Shown one piece after another: positions 24,607 to 33,645 of a stretch of DNA of 64,000 bases. The DNA comes from Lysobacterales bacterium (GTDB taxonomy: Bacteria > Pseudomonadota > Gammaproteobacteria > Xanthomonadales > Marinicellaceae): contig JALSLV010000053.1 of the NCBI GenBank assembly GCA_026988115.1, positions 46,219 through 110,218 on the forward strand, written 5' to 3'. Within the stretch, counting starts at the first letter, position 1. Each line of letters begins with the position of its first letter. Below the pieces are notes generated by a model. That model was not told where the DNA came from. It saw only the letters and a list, made by a program, of their open reading frames with translations, and searched no databases. The translations under genes and the position numbers were made by a program.

Positions 24607-27123
24607 ATGCCGCAAAATAAATTCAAAGTTGTTATCATTGGTTCTGGACCTGCGGGGTTAAGTGCGGCAGCTCGTGCAGCTTATTATGAAAAAGAACATG
24701 GAGAGTCTTCTGCGCATCTATTACTTGAGGCGTTTTCTGGTTTATCAAAAACAATTTATCAATACCAAAAGGGCAAACATGTCATGGATGAACCAGGGTT
24801 TTTAAATCTCAGAAGTCCAATGGAGTTTGCAGCAGGTAAGCGAGAAGAAGTGTTGCAGGCATGGGAGCAAGGCGTACAACAAAACGGTATTAATATTCAA
24901 TACGAAAAAGAAGTTATCGGCATTACGGGTGAACAACCCGATTTTACTGTCACCTTAAAAGACGGTAAAAAAATAACCACTGAAAATGTCGTTTTAAGTA
25001 TTGGTTTGCAAGGAAATCCTAGAAAATTGGGTTTGCCAGGAGACGATGAATCGACTTTTGTGCGTTATACACTTGAAGACCCTGATGAGTTTGAGGAAAA
25101 AACAATTGTCGTGGTAGGGGCAGGTGATGCTGCAATCGAAAATGCTTTGGGTTTAGCTCAAAATAACACCGTTTATATCATCAACCGAAGAAACGAATTT
25201 ACGCGTGCCAAAGAAGGCAATTTAAATGCAGTTTTATCGGCTATTAACAACAAATCAAATCAGTTTTTTTGTCAATACAATACCAATGTTAAATCAATAC
25301 AATTGCCCCAATCAGTAGATGAAAAAGGGGCGATTGTGCTAGACACCCCCGAGGGGGATTTATCCATCAATTGTGACTGCATTATTGCCCGTTTAGGTGC
25401 AATTGCACCGCGTCGTTTTGTTGAGTCTTGCGGTGTTGAATTTCCAAATGACAAGCCAGATTCCATTCCTGATTTAGACAATCATTACCAAAGCAATGTT
25501 AAAGGTCTTTATATTATTGGAGCATTGGGCGGTTATCCATTAATCAAACAAGCAATGAACCAAGGTCATGATGTTATTGAGTTTATTCATGGCAAAGAAA
25601 TCAAACCCGCCGATCACCCTTTGCTCGAACAACAATTCAAGTTGTTACCCTACGTCATGGATGCCCAAGATATTTTGGAATTATACCAACAGCGTGTTCC
25701 CATGTTTAAACGCATGAATGCATTGGCATTTAGAGAATTGATTATAGAAAGTAATATTGTTATTGCTTTGGATGAACAAGGTTACCAAGAGGCTAATAAG
25801 AAACAAGAACTGGCCAAAGCCAAGAATTACAGTAAATTCACCAAACTAATTAAAGCAGGTGATAAAATCTTCAAAAAGGAAGAGTACAGCAATACTTTTT
25901 ATACCATTGTTGAAGGTGAAGTCAGTTTAACCACAGAAGAAGGAAAGAGCTTTAAACTAAAAGCAGGGCAGTTCTTTGGTGAAATGAGCCTGCTATCAGG
26001 ACGACCAAGAAAAACCGACGCCATTGCTGGTAACGATTGTATTTTAATCGAAACGCCACGTCGTATCATGTTGAAACTGATGAATTCAAACGACGAAGTC
26101 GCACAAGGCATCAATCGTATATCTACCGTTAGAGCCTTGCAAGAGGCTTTTAACCCGAATTTATCCTCAAAAGAAATGCTCGCCTTGGCTGCAACGGTTA
26201 AAATGGTCGAATTTAAAGCCAATGAAACCCTTTTTAAAGAAGGAGAAAAGGGCAAACACTTGTACCTTATTCGTTTAGGGACTGTCTCACTTGCAAAAGG
26301 GATAAAACATAACAAACGGGTGACGACACAACTGCAGTCAGGAGAACTAGTTGGTCAATTAGCCTTAATGGGCAACCCAACTCGAACACATACCGCTGTT
26401 GCGGCTGTTCGAGTTGAAGCCTTTAAATTAAACTTACAGCAGTTTTTAACCTTAATTAAATCCAATAAAGACCAAATCAAAGTCTTGCAAAGCGATTTAG
26501 CGGATTTAATGCAAAAATCAAACCTAATGGGTTCGGTTTATGAATCAGTTGATATCAATAAGTTTTTATTAAAACAAGGGCTAGGGGAGGCGACAAATGC
26601 TTTAGTGATTGATGAAAACCTATGCGTCGCTTGCGATAATTGTGAGACAGCTTGTGCAGAAACTCATTCTGGTATTGCGCGTTTAAAGCGTGAGCAAGGG
26701 GATTCATTTGCAGGATTACATATCCCAATTTCATGCCGCCATTGCGAACAACCGCATTGCATGAAAGATTGCCCAGCTGATGCCATCCATCGAGCAGATA
26801 GTGGCGAAGTTTTTATTGATGATTCGTGTATTGGTTGTGGAAATTGTGAAACCAACTGTCCCTATGATGTCATAAAAATGAGTTACGACATGCCTAAAAA
26901 GCCAGGTTTGCTTGCTTGGATGTTTTTAGGTTTAGGTAAAGGACCTGGTGAGTTAGGTAACCCTGTTATCGATGCAAAAGCAAAAGATAAAGGTAAAAAA
27001 GCAGTCAAATGCGATTTATGCAAAGACTTAAAAACAGGACCGGCCTGTGTTCGAGCCTGTCCAACAGGAGCAGCCATTAGAATTAGTCCTAATGACTTTG
27101 TTGACTTAGTTGAGGGACGATAA
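24607..27123 (+). CDS. Fused flavin oxidoreductase / two cyclic-nucleotide-binding domains / four-cluster ferredoxin
   Basis: 838 residues; a GGGGAGG ribosome site precedes ATG 24607. Residues 1-330 form a thioredoxin-reductase-like FAD/NAD(P)H module: FAD motif 'GSGPAGLSAA' near residue 12 and pyridine-nucleotide motif 'GAGDAAIEN' at 171, but no active-site C-x-x-C. Two cNMP-binding (CRP-like) domains follow at about 418-520 and 535-610. The first has 'FGEMSLLSGRPRKT' and may bind cAMP or cGMP; the second has 'VGQLALMGNPTRT', with Gln in place of the conserved Glu. The C-terminal part (673-822) has four [4Fe-4S] motifs: CX2CX2CX3C, CX2CX4CX3C, CX2CX2CX3C and CX2CX8CX3C, as in DMSO-reductase-type beta subunits. 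No signal peptide: cytoplasmic. It is first in the cytochrome locus and probably links NAD(P)(H) to the membrane protein encoded next, 2 bp downstream. Confidence 0.88.
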   Translation: MPQNKFKVVIIGSGPAGLSAAARAAYYEKEHGESSAHLLLEAFSGLSKTIYQYQKGKHVMDEPGFLNLRSPMEFAAGKREEVLQAWEQGVQQNGINIQYEKEVIGITGEQPDFTVTLKDGKKITTENVVLSIGLQGNPRKLGLPGDDESTFVRYTLEDPDEFEEKTIVVVGAGDAAIENALGLAQNNTVYIINRRNEFTRAKEGNLNAVLSAINNKSNQFFCQYNTNVKSIQLPQSVDEKGAIVLDTPEGDLSINCDCIIARLGAIAPRRFVESCGVEFPNDKPDSIPDLDNHYQSNVKGLYIIGALGGYPLIKQAMNQGHDVIEFIHGKEIKPADHPLLEQQFKLLPYVMDAQDILELYQQRVPMFKRMNALAFRELIIESNIVIALDEQGYQEANKKQELAKAKNYSKFTKLIKAGDKIFKKEEYSNTFYTIVEGEVSLTTEEGKSFKLKAGQFFGEMSLLSGRPRKTDAIAGNDCILIETPRRIMLKLMNSNDEVAQGINRISTVRALQEAFNPNLSSKEMLALAATVKMVEFKANETLFKEGEKGKHLYLIRLGTVSLAKGIKHNKRVTTQLQSGELVGQLALMGNPTRTHTAVAAVRVEAFKLNLQQFLTLIKSNKDQIKVLQSDLADLMQKSNLMGSVYESVDINKFLLKQGLGEATNALVIDENLCVACDNCETACAETHSGIARLKREQGDSFAGLHIPISCRHCEQPHCMKDCPADAIHRADSGEVFIDDSCIGCGNCETNCPYDVIKMSYDMPKKPGLLAWMFLGLGKGPGELGNPVIDAKAKDKGKKAVKCDLCKDLKTGPACVRACPTGAAIRISPNDFVDLVEGR

Positions 27124-27125
27124 AA

Positions 27126-28001
27126 GTGTTTGAAAATTTACTTAAATACAAAAAGTACCGCTACCTCAGTTTATCATTAATTTTGATTGTTTCTGCTGCA
27201 GTGATTTATTTAACTCAAGGAATAGAGCAACCCGCGAATGGAGGTACTTGGCAAGGTTATACTTTGGGTATCTTCAGTGCTTTTCTTGTCTTGTTGTTAA
27301 CTTATTTAGGGATTAGAAAAAGAAGTTATTCATCGCGAATGGGAACAGTAGAAGGCTGGACTTCTGCTCATGTATTCCTTGGAACAAGTTTATTATTAAT
27401 TGCTACTTTACATGCGGCTTTTCAAGTCGGTTGGAATATCCATACGTTAGCTTATGTATTGATGATTGCCGTGATTTTGTCAGGTTTTTATGGACTGTTC
27501 ACTTACCTGCATTACCCTCAAGTGATGTCCAAAAACAATAATGGTGGTTCTCAAGAGAGTTGGTTGCAAGAATTGGCTCAAATTGATGATGAAATAAAGA
27601 ACAGATCGGGTTCTTGCCGCGCTGAAATTAGGTTATTGGTATTAAGTGCAATAGAAAACACAAAAATTAGCGGCGGCCTGTTTTCTCAATTGACACGAAG
27701 CGACAATTCGAAGATTAAAATACAATCCGAGTCTGATAAGTATACGTCAAACAAAAATCAAGAAAGAGTCATATCATACTTAGCAAGAGCTTTACCCAAT
27801 AGCCTTAATCATGCTGAAGCATCTGCAATTGATGGTATTTTATCAAAATTTTCGAGGCGGCAAAGATTGCTTAAAATCATTAAACGAAACCTGCAAATCA
27901 AAGCTTATTTAAAGGTGTGGCTGCTTTTTCATGTGCCTTTAACGATTGCCTTATTAGCTGCTTTAACTGTTCACATTTTAGTCGTTTTTATTTATTGGTA
28001 A
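27126..28001 (+). CDS. Integral membrane di-heme b-type cytochrome (predicted)
   Basis: 291 residues, GTG start at 27126, with GAGGGA inside the end of the preceding gene. Hydrophobic helices at about 12-33, 44-64, 77-103, 106-130 and 263-290 surround a charged cytoplasmic loop of about 130 residues. Two helices each carry a pair of histidines exactly 14 positions apart: His82/His96 and His269/His283. This is the ligand spacing of the two stacked hemes in cytochrome b of the bc complexes and many formate dehydrogenase gamma-like proteins, so I predict two b hemes crossing the membrane. I recognise no named family. It sits between the cytoplasmic Fe-S/flavin protein and the membrane-anchored decaheme protein, which is where a transmembrane electron path would be needed. 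Confidence 0.7.
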   Translation: MFENLLKYKKYRYLSLSLILIVSAAVIYLTQGIEQPANGGTWQGYTLGIFSAFLVLLLTYLGIRKRSYSSRMGTVEGWTSAHVFLGTSLLLIATLHAAFQVGWNIHTLAYVLMIAVILSGFYGLFTYLHYPQVMSKNNNGGSQESWLQELAQIDDEIKNRSGSCRAEIRLLVLSAIENTKISGGLFSQLTRSDNSKIKIQSESDKYTSNKNQERVISYLARALPNSLNHAEASAIDGILSKFSRRQRLLKIIKRNLQIKAYLKVWLLFHVPLTIALLAALTVHILVVFIYW

Positions 28002-28010
28002 TTTGCATAT

Positions 28011-29705
28011 ATGTTTATTTTAATTAGAAAATCAGTTTTCGGCAGTCAGGAAGAATACCAAGATTTAGACTTTGATGTCAATGAACTTGTTATTGGAAAC
28101 ACAGAAAATGCGAACTTGGTTTTGGATGAAATTGCTGATGGCAGTATTACCTTAAAACCAAAAGGAGAAGACAAGGCTAAATTTACTTGTTCAAATGGCT
28201 TAGAAGTGTTGACTCAGACAAAATTAACTGCAACGGGTACGCTCCAAAAGGGATTTACTTATCAACTGGGTGTTTATGATATTGAAGTTATAGATGTTCC
28301 TGCTGGATTTGATTTTGCACTAAATATATCGCGTTCAAAAAGAAAGTCCTTGCTTACAAAGAAAAAATTTAAGATTGAGGAAAAGAAAGGAAAAATCAGT
28401 ATACGCCTTCTCTCCTACCTTTTGTTTTTGTCTATTTTAGTGGTCTATTTATTGATTCCTTATTTAAGTTTTACACAATCAGGGATTAAAGAAAAAACTA
28501 AAAACTTACCCTTAGTGACCGATAAATCGTGGTTGTCTGGACCGATGGCAATGGCTCACCGAATTCCTGAGATTGGAGATGATTGCCAGGTTTGTCACGT
28601 AAAACCTTTTGAAAAAGTACAAGATAAACAGTGTTTGAGTTGCCATCAAAATTTAGGAGAGCATGTCAACTCTATGCACCCTGCAGTGAAAGAAATCGAT
28701 AAATTTTTATGTGAAAATTGCCATAAAGAGCACAATGAACCGGCACAAATTACACGAACGGATGACGCTTTGTGTGTTAATTGCCATCAGAATATACAAA
28801 AATACGAAACTCAAAATTCGCTTAAAAAGAATCCCGTACAAGTGGTTACTGGTTTTGATTCGGATAACCACCCACCGTTTCGTTTAAGTTTAATTCAACC
28901 CAAACTCATAAATGGTGCCTATGAATGGAGAAAGAACCGACCTAAGTTTGATTTAAAAGTAAAACCAATTGAAGAGTCAAATTTAAAATTTTCACATAAA
29001 GTGCATTTGGATAAGGAGCTTGTTCAAGACGAATTAAGTGGTCAATCTTTGGTGTGTTCAAACTGCCATCAACTAAAAGACGATAAAGAACATTTTAAAC
29101 CCATAACCATGGATAAAGATTGCCGCAGTTGCCACAAATTGTCGTTTGATGTTTTTAATCCAGATATTGAGTTGCCGCATGGCAATTTACGCGCCGCTTT
29201 TGTTATGTTAGAGGCGCACTTTATACGTGAATTTACTGACCCAGAATTACGAAAAAAACGCTCAAGAAAAAAAATAAGACGGATACCAGGACAACACAGC
29301 AATAATGCCACGTGTGAAGGCAGTAGTTTAAATTGTGGTCGAGAAGAAGCTTTAAAAGAAGCCCAATTTCAGTTTACACAAAGTGGTTGCATCACCTGCC
29401 ATGAAGTCACCACCAATAAAACCAATGAATTGATGGACAAATGGTTTGTGAAGCCGATTAAAATCAACCAAGACTGGTATTCTAAAGCGCAATTTGATCA
29501 CGTGAGTCATTTTAGTGTTAGAAATAAAGATAACGAAGAGGTTTGTTTAACGTGTCATGAGATTGAAAACTCGGATGATGCAAAAGACATCGCCATACCG
29601 CAAAGAAACAAATGTGTAGAATGCCATCAAAAAGGCATTGAAAATAGCGTTGAACTCACATGCACACGCTGCCATGCGTTTCATTTCGAACAACAAGAAA
29701 AGTAG
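28011..29705 (+). CDS. Inner-membrane decaheme cytochrome c with cytoplasmic FHA-like domain
   Basis: 564 residues. Residues 1-110 look like a degenerate FHA fold ('ELVIGNTENANLVLDE', later 'GFTYQLGVYDIEV'), without a clear phosphothreonine-binding Ser-x-x-His. A basic stretch (about 110-128) and one transmembrane helix (about 133-155) follow; the positive-inside rule puts the N-terminus in the cytoplasm. The periplasmic part has ten C-x-x-C-H heme sites between residues 192 and 555 (CQVCH, CLSCH, CENCH, CVNCH, CSNCH, CRSCH, CITCH, CLTCH, CVECH, CTRCH). A basic loop 'KKRSRKKIRR' lies near 410-425. It likely relays electrons between the b-type membrane protein and the periplasm, and the FHA part could sense phosphorylation set by the PP2C phosphatase downstream. 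Confidence 0.85.
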   Translation: MFILIRKSVFGSQEEYQDLDFDVNELVIGNTENANLVLDEIADGSITLKPKGEDKAKFTCSNGLEVLTQTKLTATGTLQKGFTYQLGVYDIEVIDVPAGFDFALNISRSKRKSLLTKKKFKIEEKKGKISIRLLSYLLFLSILVVYLLIPYLSFTQSGIKEKTKNLPLVTDKSWLSGPMAMAHRIPEIGDDCQVCHVKPFEKVQDKQCLSCHQNLGEHVNSMHPAVKEIDKFLCENCHKEHNEPAQITRTDDALCVNCHQNIQKYETQNSLKKNPVQVVTGFDSDNHPPFRLSLIQPKLINGAYEWRKNRPKFDLKVKPIEESNLKFSHKVHLDKELVQDELSGQSLVCSNCHQLKDDKEHFKPITMDKDCRSCHKLSFDVFNPDIELPHGNLRAAFVMLEAHFIREFTDPELRKKRSRKKIRRIPGQHSNNATCEGSSLNCGREEALKEAQFQFTQSGCITCHEVTTNKTNELMDKWFVKPIKINQDWYSKAQFDHVSHFSVRNKDNEEVCLTCHEIENSDDAKDIAIPQRNKCVECHQKGIENSVELTCTRCHAFHFEQQEK

Positions 29706-29721
29706 GGGAAAGGAGAATAAT

Positions 29722-31761
29722 ATGAGAAATACAAAACGATTGACAGTCTTGTCATTACTGTTGTTAGCACTTATCAGTCATGCCCAACAACAAAGAACTA
29801 TTGACTTGGGAACTAAATTCAATGCGGTTGGTGAAATGAATATTGATTTTACCAATGAAGGGACAATCTGGACACCTCAAAGCTTTCCCAATTCCCCACC
29901 ATCGGTTGTAACTATTGCTCCTTCTGATAATCATTTGTCAATCGACAACGTCAAACAGGTACTCGCTCAAGCTATTGGTCAAGCTCAAAGTAGTGGACAA
30001 TTCGCAACCATTGCCGTGGTTGACAGGGTTGGTAATGTGTTGGCTGTTTACCGCATGAATGGTGTTGACACACAAGTCACATTGACATCCGCAGTACCTG
30101 CTGTGGTTGAAAAAGGTTTGGACAATATTGTTTTACCCTCTGGAGCTGATGGTGATGCCTTAGCTGCCATTGCCAAAGCCATAACTGGGGCTTATTTATC
30201 CAGTTCAGGCAATGCTTTTTCGACCCGAACTGCGGGGCAAATTATTCAAGAACACTTTAATCCAGGGGAAAGAAATCAACCATCAGGCCCTTTATTTGGC
30301 GTACAATTTAGCCAATTACCCTGTTCTGACTTTACTCTGCGTTATGACCCAACAAAAAACCAAGGACCACAACGCTCACCCTTGGGCTTATCGGCCGACC
30401 CTGGTGGCTTTCCATTGTACAAAAATGGCAAAGTTGTCGGTGGTGTGGGCGTTATTTCGGACAATATTTATTCCATTGATAAAAATATCATGGATTTTGA
30501 CCAAGACAACGATGAAAAAATTGCCTTAGCAGCGACATTTGGTTTTGATGCTCCTGTAGAAATCAGAGCCAACCGTATCACAGTAGATGGCAAAACCCTG
30601 CGTTACAGCGATACGTTAAGTTCCGATATTTCCCCAAGTGGTACTAATTTTGATACCATTGCAGCAACTGTTGGCAATTTAATTGCGGTCAATGCTTACA
30701 CCGACGGCACCATCAAAAGAGGCATGGTTTTTGGTCATGAAGAATCAGGCATCCGTGCCGATTCGACCCTTTATAACGGCTTAAATGGCTTTGTTTTTGT
30801 CGATGAAACTGATACCAATCGTTTTGTCCCTCAAGCCGGAAATGATGCCGCTTTCATTAATTCCGTTGCTCCACTTTCTGCCAATGAAGTGCAAGAAATC
30901 TTAAAAGCTGCGTTAGATGTCGCCAATCGAGCACGAGCACAAATTCGGCAACCATTGGGTTCTCAAGCACAAGTCACCATTGCTGTGGTTGATTCTCAAG
31001 GCAATAATTTGGCAATGGTAAGAACGCCAGATGCTCCTGTTTTTGGGTCGGACGTGGCTTTACAAAAAGCACGAACAGCGGCTTTCTTCTCCAATATTGA
31101 TGCCGCCACTTTTCTTAACAACCTAACCACACCAACCAATTATTTTGATACGGATTTAATGGTGAAAGAAACCATTGCCATACCTGATTATGTCACCGCA
31201 ATAAAAAGTTTTGTAGGCAATAATGCACTCAGTGATGGCACGGCATTTTCTGATCGAGCTGGTGGAAATTTATCTCGACCATTTTATGCTGATGGCATTG
31301 AAAAAAATGCACATGGACCATTAAGCAAGTCTATTCGTAATAATGAATGGAGCTTTTTATCCACTGGCTTGCAACTTGACCTGGTGATGAATAAAATCAT
31401 TCAGCATGTGCTTTTTGCGGCAGCGGCAGCAGGAACGGATGTGGATAATGTCTGCACATCCACCACTTCTGCTCGATTAGCCAATGGCATACAAATTTTT
31501 CCAGGAAGCGTGCCGATTTATCGTGGCAATCAACTCATTGGTGGCATCGGTGTTTCAGGGGATGGTGTCGATCAGGATGATATGATTGCTTTTTTAGGCC
31601 TCCATAATGCAGCTATACAACTATCAGGCAGTATCAACAATGCACCTGCTGCCATGCGTGCCGACACCTTAACACCGCAAGGCACACGTTTACGCTTTGT
31701 GCAATGCCCGTTTTCGCCGTTTAATGGTTCATCCGAACAAAATGTTTGTCGTGGCAAATAG
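29722..31761 (+). CDS. Exported protein with two DUF336 (GlcG/HbpS-like) domains
   Basis: 679 residues from ATG 29722, which has AGGAG upstream and a signal peptide ('LLLLALISHAQ'); a longer frame to 29638 lies within the preceding cytochrome gene. Two GlcG/HbpS (DUF336) domains are visible. The first starts 'LSIDNVKQVLAQAIGQA' (about 80) with 'IAVVDRVGNVLAVYRM'. The second starts 'LSANEVQEILKAALDVA' (about 395) with 'IAVVDSQGNNLAMVRT'. Each ends in the pattern 'P(L/I)Y-G-x-x-(V/I)GG(V/I)GV'. Known relatives bind heme or act as sensors. No CxxCH motif is present. Its place between the inner-membrane cytochrome and the outer-membrane barrel suggests a periplasmic heme-binding or scaffold role in the conduit. 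Confidence 0.8.
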   Translation: MRNTKRLTVLSLLLLALISHAQQQRTIDLGTKFNAVGEMNIDFTNEGTIWTPQSFPNSPPSVVTIAPSDNHLSIDNVKQVLAQAIGQAQSSGQFATIAVVDRVGNVLAVYRMNGVDTQVTLTSAVPAVVEKGLDNIVLPSGADGDALAAIAKAITGAYLSSSGNAFSTRTAGQIIQEHFNPGERNQPSGPLFGVQFSQLPCSDFTLRYDPTKNQGPQRSPLGLSADPGGFPLYKNGKVVGGVGVISDNIYSIDKNIMDFDQDNDEKIALAATFGFDAPVEIRANRITVDGKTLRYSDTLSSDISPSGTNFDTIAATVGNLIAVNAYTDGTIKRGMVFGHEESGIRADSTLYNGLNGFVFVDETDTNRFVPQAGNDAAFINSVAPLSANEVQEILKAALDVANRARAQIRQPLGSQAQVTIAVVDSQGNNLAMVRTPDAPVFGSDVALQKARTAAFFSNIDAATFLNNLTTPTNYFDTDLMVKETIAIPDYVTAIKSFVGNNALSDGTAFSDRAGGNLSRPFYADGIEKNAHGPLSKSIRNNEWSFLSTGLQLDLVMNKIIQHVLFAAAAAGTDVDNVCTSTTSARLANGIQIFPGSVPIYRGNQLIGGIGVSGDGVDQDDMIAFLGLHNAAIQLSGSINNAPAAMRADTLTPQGTRLRFVQCPFSPFNGSSEQNVCRGK

Positions 31762-31770
31762 GAGAAGGAC

Positions 31771-33633
31771 ATGAAAATAAAAATTACATCTTGGCTTTTT
31801 TGTTCTACGCTGGTTTTTTCTTTATCTGTCTTTAGCCCACCAATTAAAGCACAAACAAACGAAATTGATTGCACTCAAGAACAAGCCAAACAAAAAGGCA
31901 AACGCAAAAGAAGAAGGGCTGGAGCTGCCAATCGAGATTGCAACACCAAACAAGTCCAAGTAAATCCCGAAACAGGTGAAGCACAAGTGATTGTTATTGA
32001 GGAAAAAGTCAAACCAAAAACCTATGTGCCGCGTACTTTTTCACCCGTTCCTCGTCCAAGCTCTGACCAATTTCAAGCGAAAATCCCCGTGCCCGACAGA
32101 TGGCGAATTGTTGAAGCCTTGGGTTACAAAGAACGATGGTATGACCCTTATAATCGCAATGTCTTAAAAGCCGATCGCCCCATTCATGGCGAAGATTGGT
32201 TTTTTAATTTAGGGATAATTTCCGATACCGTGTATGAAAAAAGAGAGGCTGCAACGCCCGTAGGCGGACAAAGCACCAATAATCCAGGGCAAATTGATCA
32301 ATTTGGTGGTTACAATCAAAGTTTAGTGAACGAAAATTTAGCTCTGGAATTTGTATATTACAAGGGCGACACCACTTTTAAGCCGCCTGAATACGAATAC
32401 CGATTTATACCCGTATTCAACTATAACCACACACGCATTGATGAAATATTAGGATTAAACATCGACCCAGACCAAGGCACAACACGCACCGATAAACATG
32501 TTGGTATTCAAGCCTTATTTATTGACAAGCATTTACGTGATGTTTCCGATAACTATGATTTTGACAGTATTCGTTTTGGGATTCAGCCTTTTTCAAGTGA
32601 TTTTCGTGGATTTTTATTCCAAGATTCACCCTTTGGAGTTCGTTTGTTTGGAACAAGGAATAATAATAAATTGCAGTACAATTTTGCTTTATTTAGGCGT
32701 TTTGAAAAAGACACCAACAGCGGCTTAAATGATTTGGGTAAAGCCTTACGCAAAGATGATTTGTTTATTGCCAATGTTTACTTGCAAGACAAGCCTCGAC
32801 TGGGTTTTTTCTCGCAGTTTAGTTTTATTCATAATCGTAACAGAGACACCAGTATTTTGTATGATAACAATGGCTTTATTGCCCGCCCTGTGTCTTTGGG
32901 AACTGAACGTCCACGATATTACGATGCTAACTACCTCAGTTTCAATGGCGATGGTCATTTTGGACGATTAAACCTTACCACCTCCGCTTCTTATGTGTTT
33001 GGGCGAGAATCGCATGGCACTTTCACCACCACGCAATCGGATATACGGGCTTATTTTTTGGCAGCAGAAGCCTCGGTTGACTTTGATTGGATTCGGTTGA
33101 GTGCATCATTCTTGTATGGCAGTGGTGATGATGATCCTTATGATAACAAGTCAAATGGTTATGATGCTATTTTTGAAAACCCACAATTTGCGGGAGCGGA
33201 TACCAGTTATTGGATTCGGCAAGCTAATCCGCTCATAGGCGGCGGCAAAGTGGCTCTTTCTGCACGTAATGGTATTCTCAACTCACTGCGTTCTTCCAAA
33301 GAACACGGACAATCTAACTTTACCAATCCAGGCATTGGCTTAATAGGTGCTGGCATGGATATGGAAATTTTGCCTGAATTAAGTTTTTCAGTTAATGCCA
33401 ATTATCTGGAATTTGCCACCACAGAAGTTTTGGAAGTGGCTCGGCAACAAGCCGATATTGATACAGAAATTGGTTTAGATTTATCTGCTGCTTTTATTTG
33501 GCGACCACTAAATTCACAAAATGTCGTGTTGCGATTATCTTATGCTCGCTTATTTACTGGCAAAGGCTTTGAACAATTATTTGGGCAAGGCGATGTAGAT
33601 ACATTATTATTCAATATTATTCTAACGTACTAA
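31771..33633 (+). CDS. Outer-membrane beta-barrel protein of the cytochrome locus
   Basis: 620 residues, ATG 31771 with AGGAGAAGG upstream. A signal peptide ends near 'PPIKAQ', followed by a very basic segment ('KGKRKRRRAG') and a Pro-rich linker. From about residue 150 on, the sequence alternates aromatic and polar residues in strand-turn pattern ('FNLGIISDTVYE', 'LNLTTSASYVFG') and ends 'LLFNIILTY', with the terminal aromatic residue of outer-membrane proteins. I count no heme motif. The size is comparable to porins of porin-cytochrome conduits (MtrB/PioB type), but I see no sequence feature specific to those families. It lies 12 bp before the giant decaheme gene, the expected partner. Confidence 0.75.
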   Translation: MKIKITSWLFCSTLVFSLSVFSPPIKAQTNEIDCTQEQAKQKGKRKRRRAGAANRDCNTKQVQVNPETGEAQVIVIEEKVKPKTYVPRTFSPVPRPSSDQFQAKIPVPDRWRIVEALGYKERWYDPYNRNVLKADRPIHGEDWFFNLGIISDTVYEKREAATPVGGQSTNNPGQIDQFGGYNQSLVNENLALEFVYYKGDTTFKPPEYEYRFIPVFNYNHTRIDEILGLNIDPDQGTTRTDKHVGIQALFIDKHLRDVSDNYDFDSIRFGIQPFSSDFRGFLFQDSPFGVRLFGTRNNNKLQYNFALFRRFEKDTNSGLNDLGKALRKDDLFIANVYLQDKPRLGFFSQFSFIHNRNRDTSILYDNNGFIARPVSLGTERPRYYDANYLSFNGDGHFGRLNLTTSASYVFGRESHGTFTTTQSDIRAYFLAAEASVDFDWIRLSASFLYGSGDDDPYDNKSNGYDAIFENPQFAGADTSYWIRQANPLIGGGKVALSARNGILNSLRSSKEHGQSNFTNPGIGLIGAGMDMEILPELSFSVNANYLEFATTEVLEVARQQADIDTEIGLDLSAAFIWRPLNSQNVVLRLSYARLFTGKGFEQLFGQGDVDTLLFNIILTY

Positions 33634-33645
33634 GAGGAAAAAGCG

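Noticed and set aside
24607..27123. Thioredoxin reductase
   Set aside because: The nucleotide-binding folds match, but the redox-active C-x-x-C is missing and the protein continues into cNMP and ferredoxin domains.
29638..29722. Upstream start for the DUF336 protein
   Set aside because: It lies inside the preceding cytochrome gene; the ATG at 29722 has AGGAG and begins a signal peptide.
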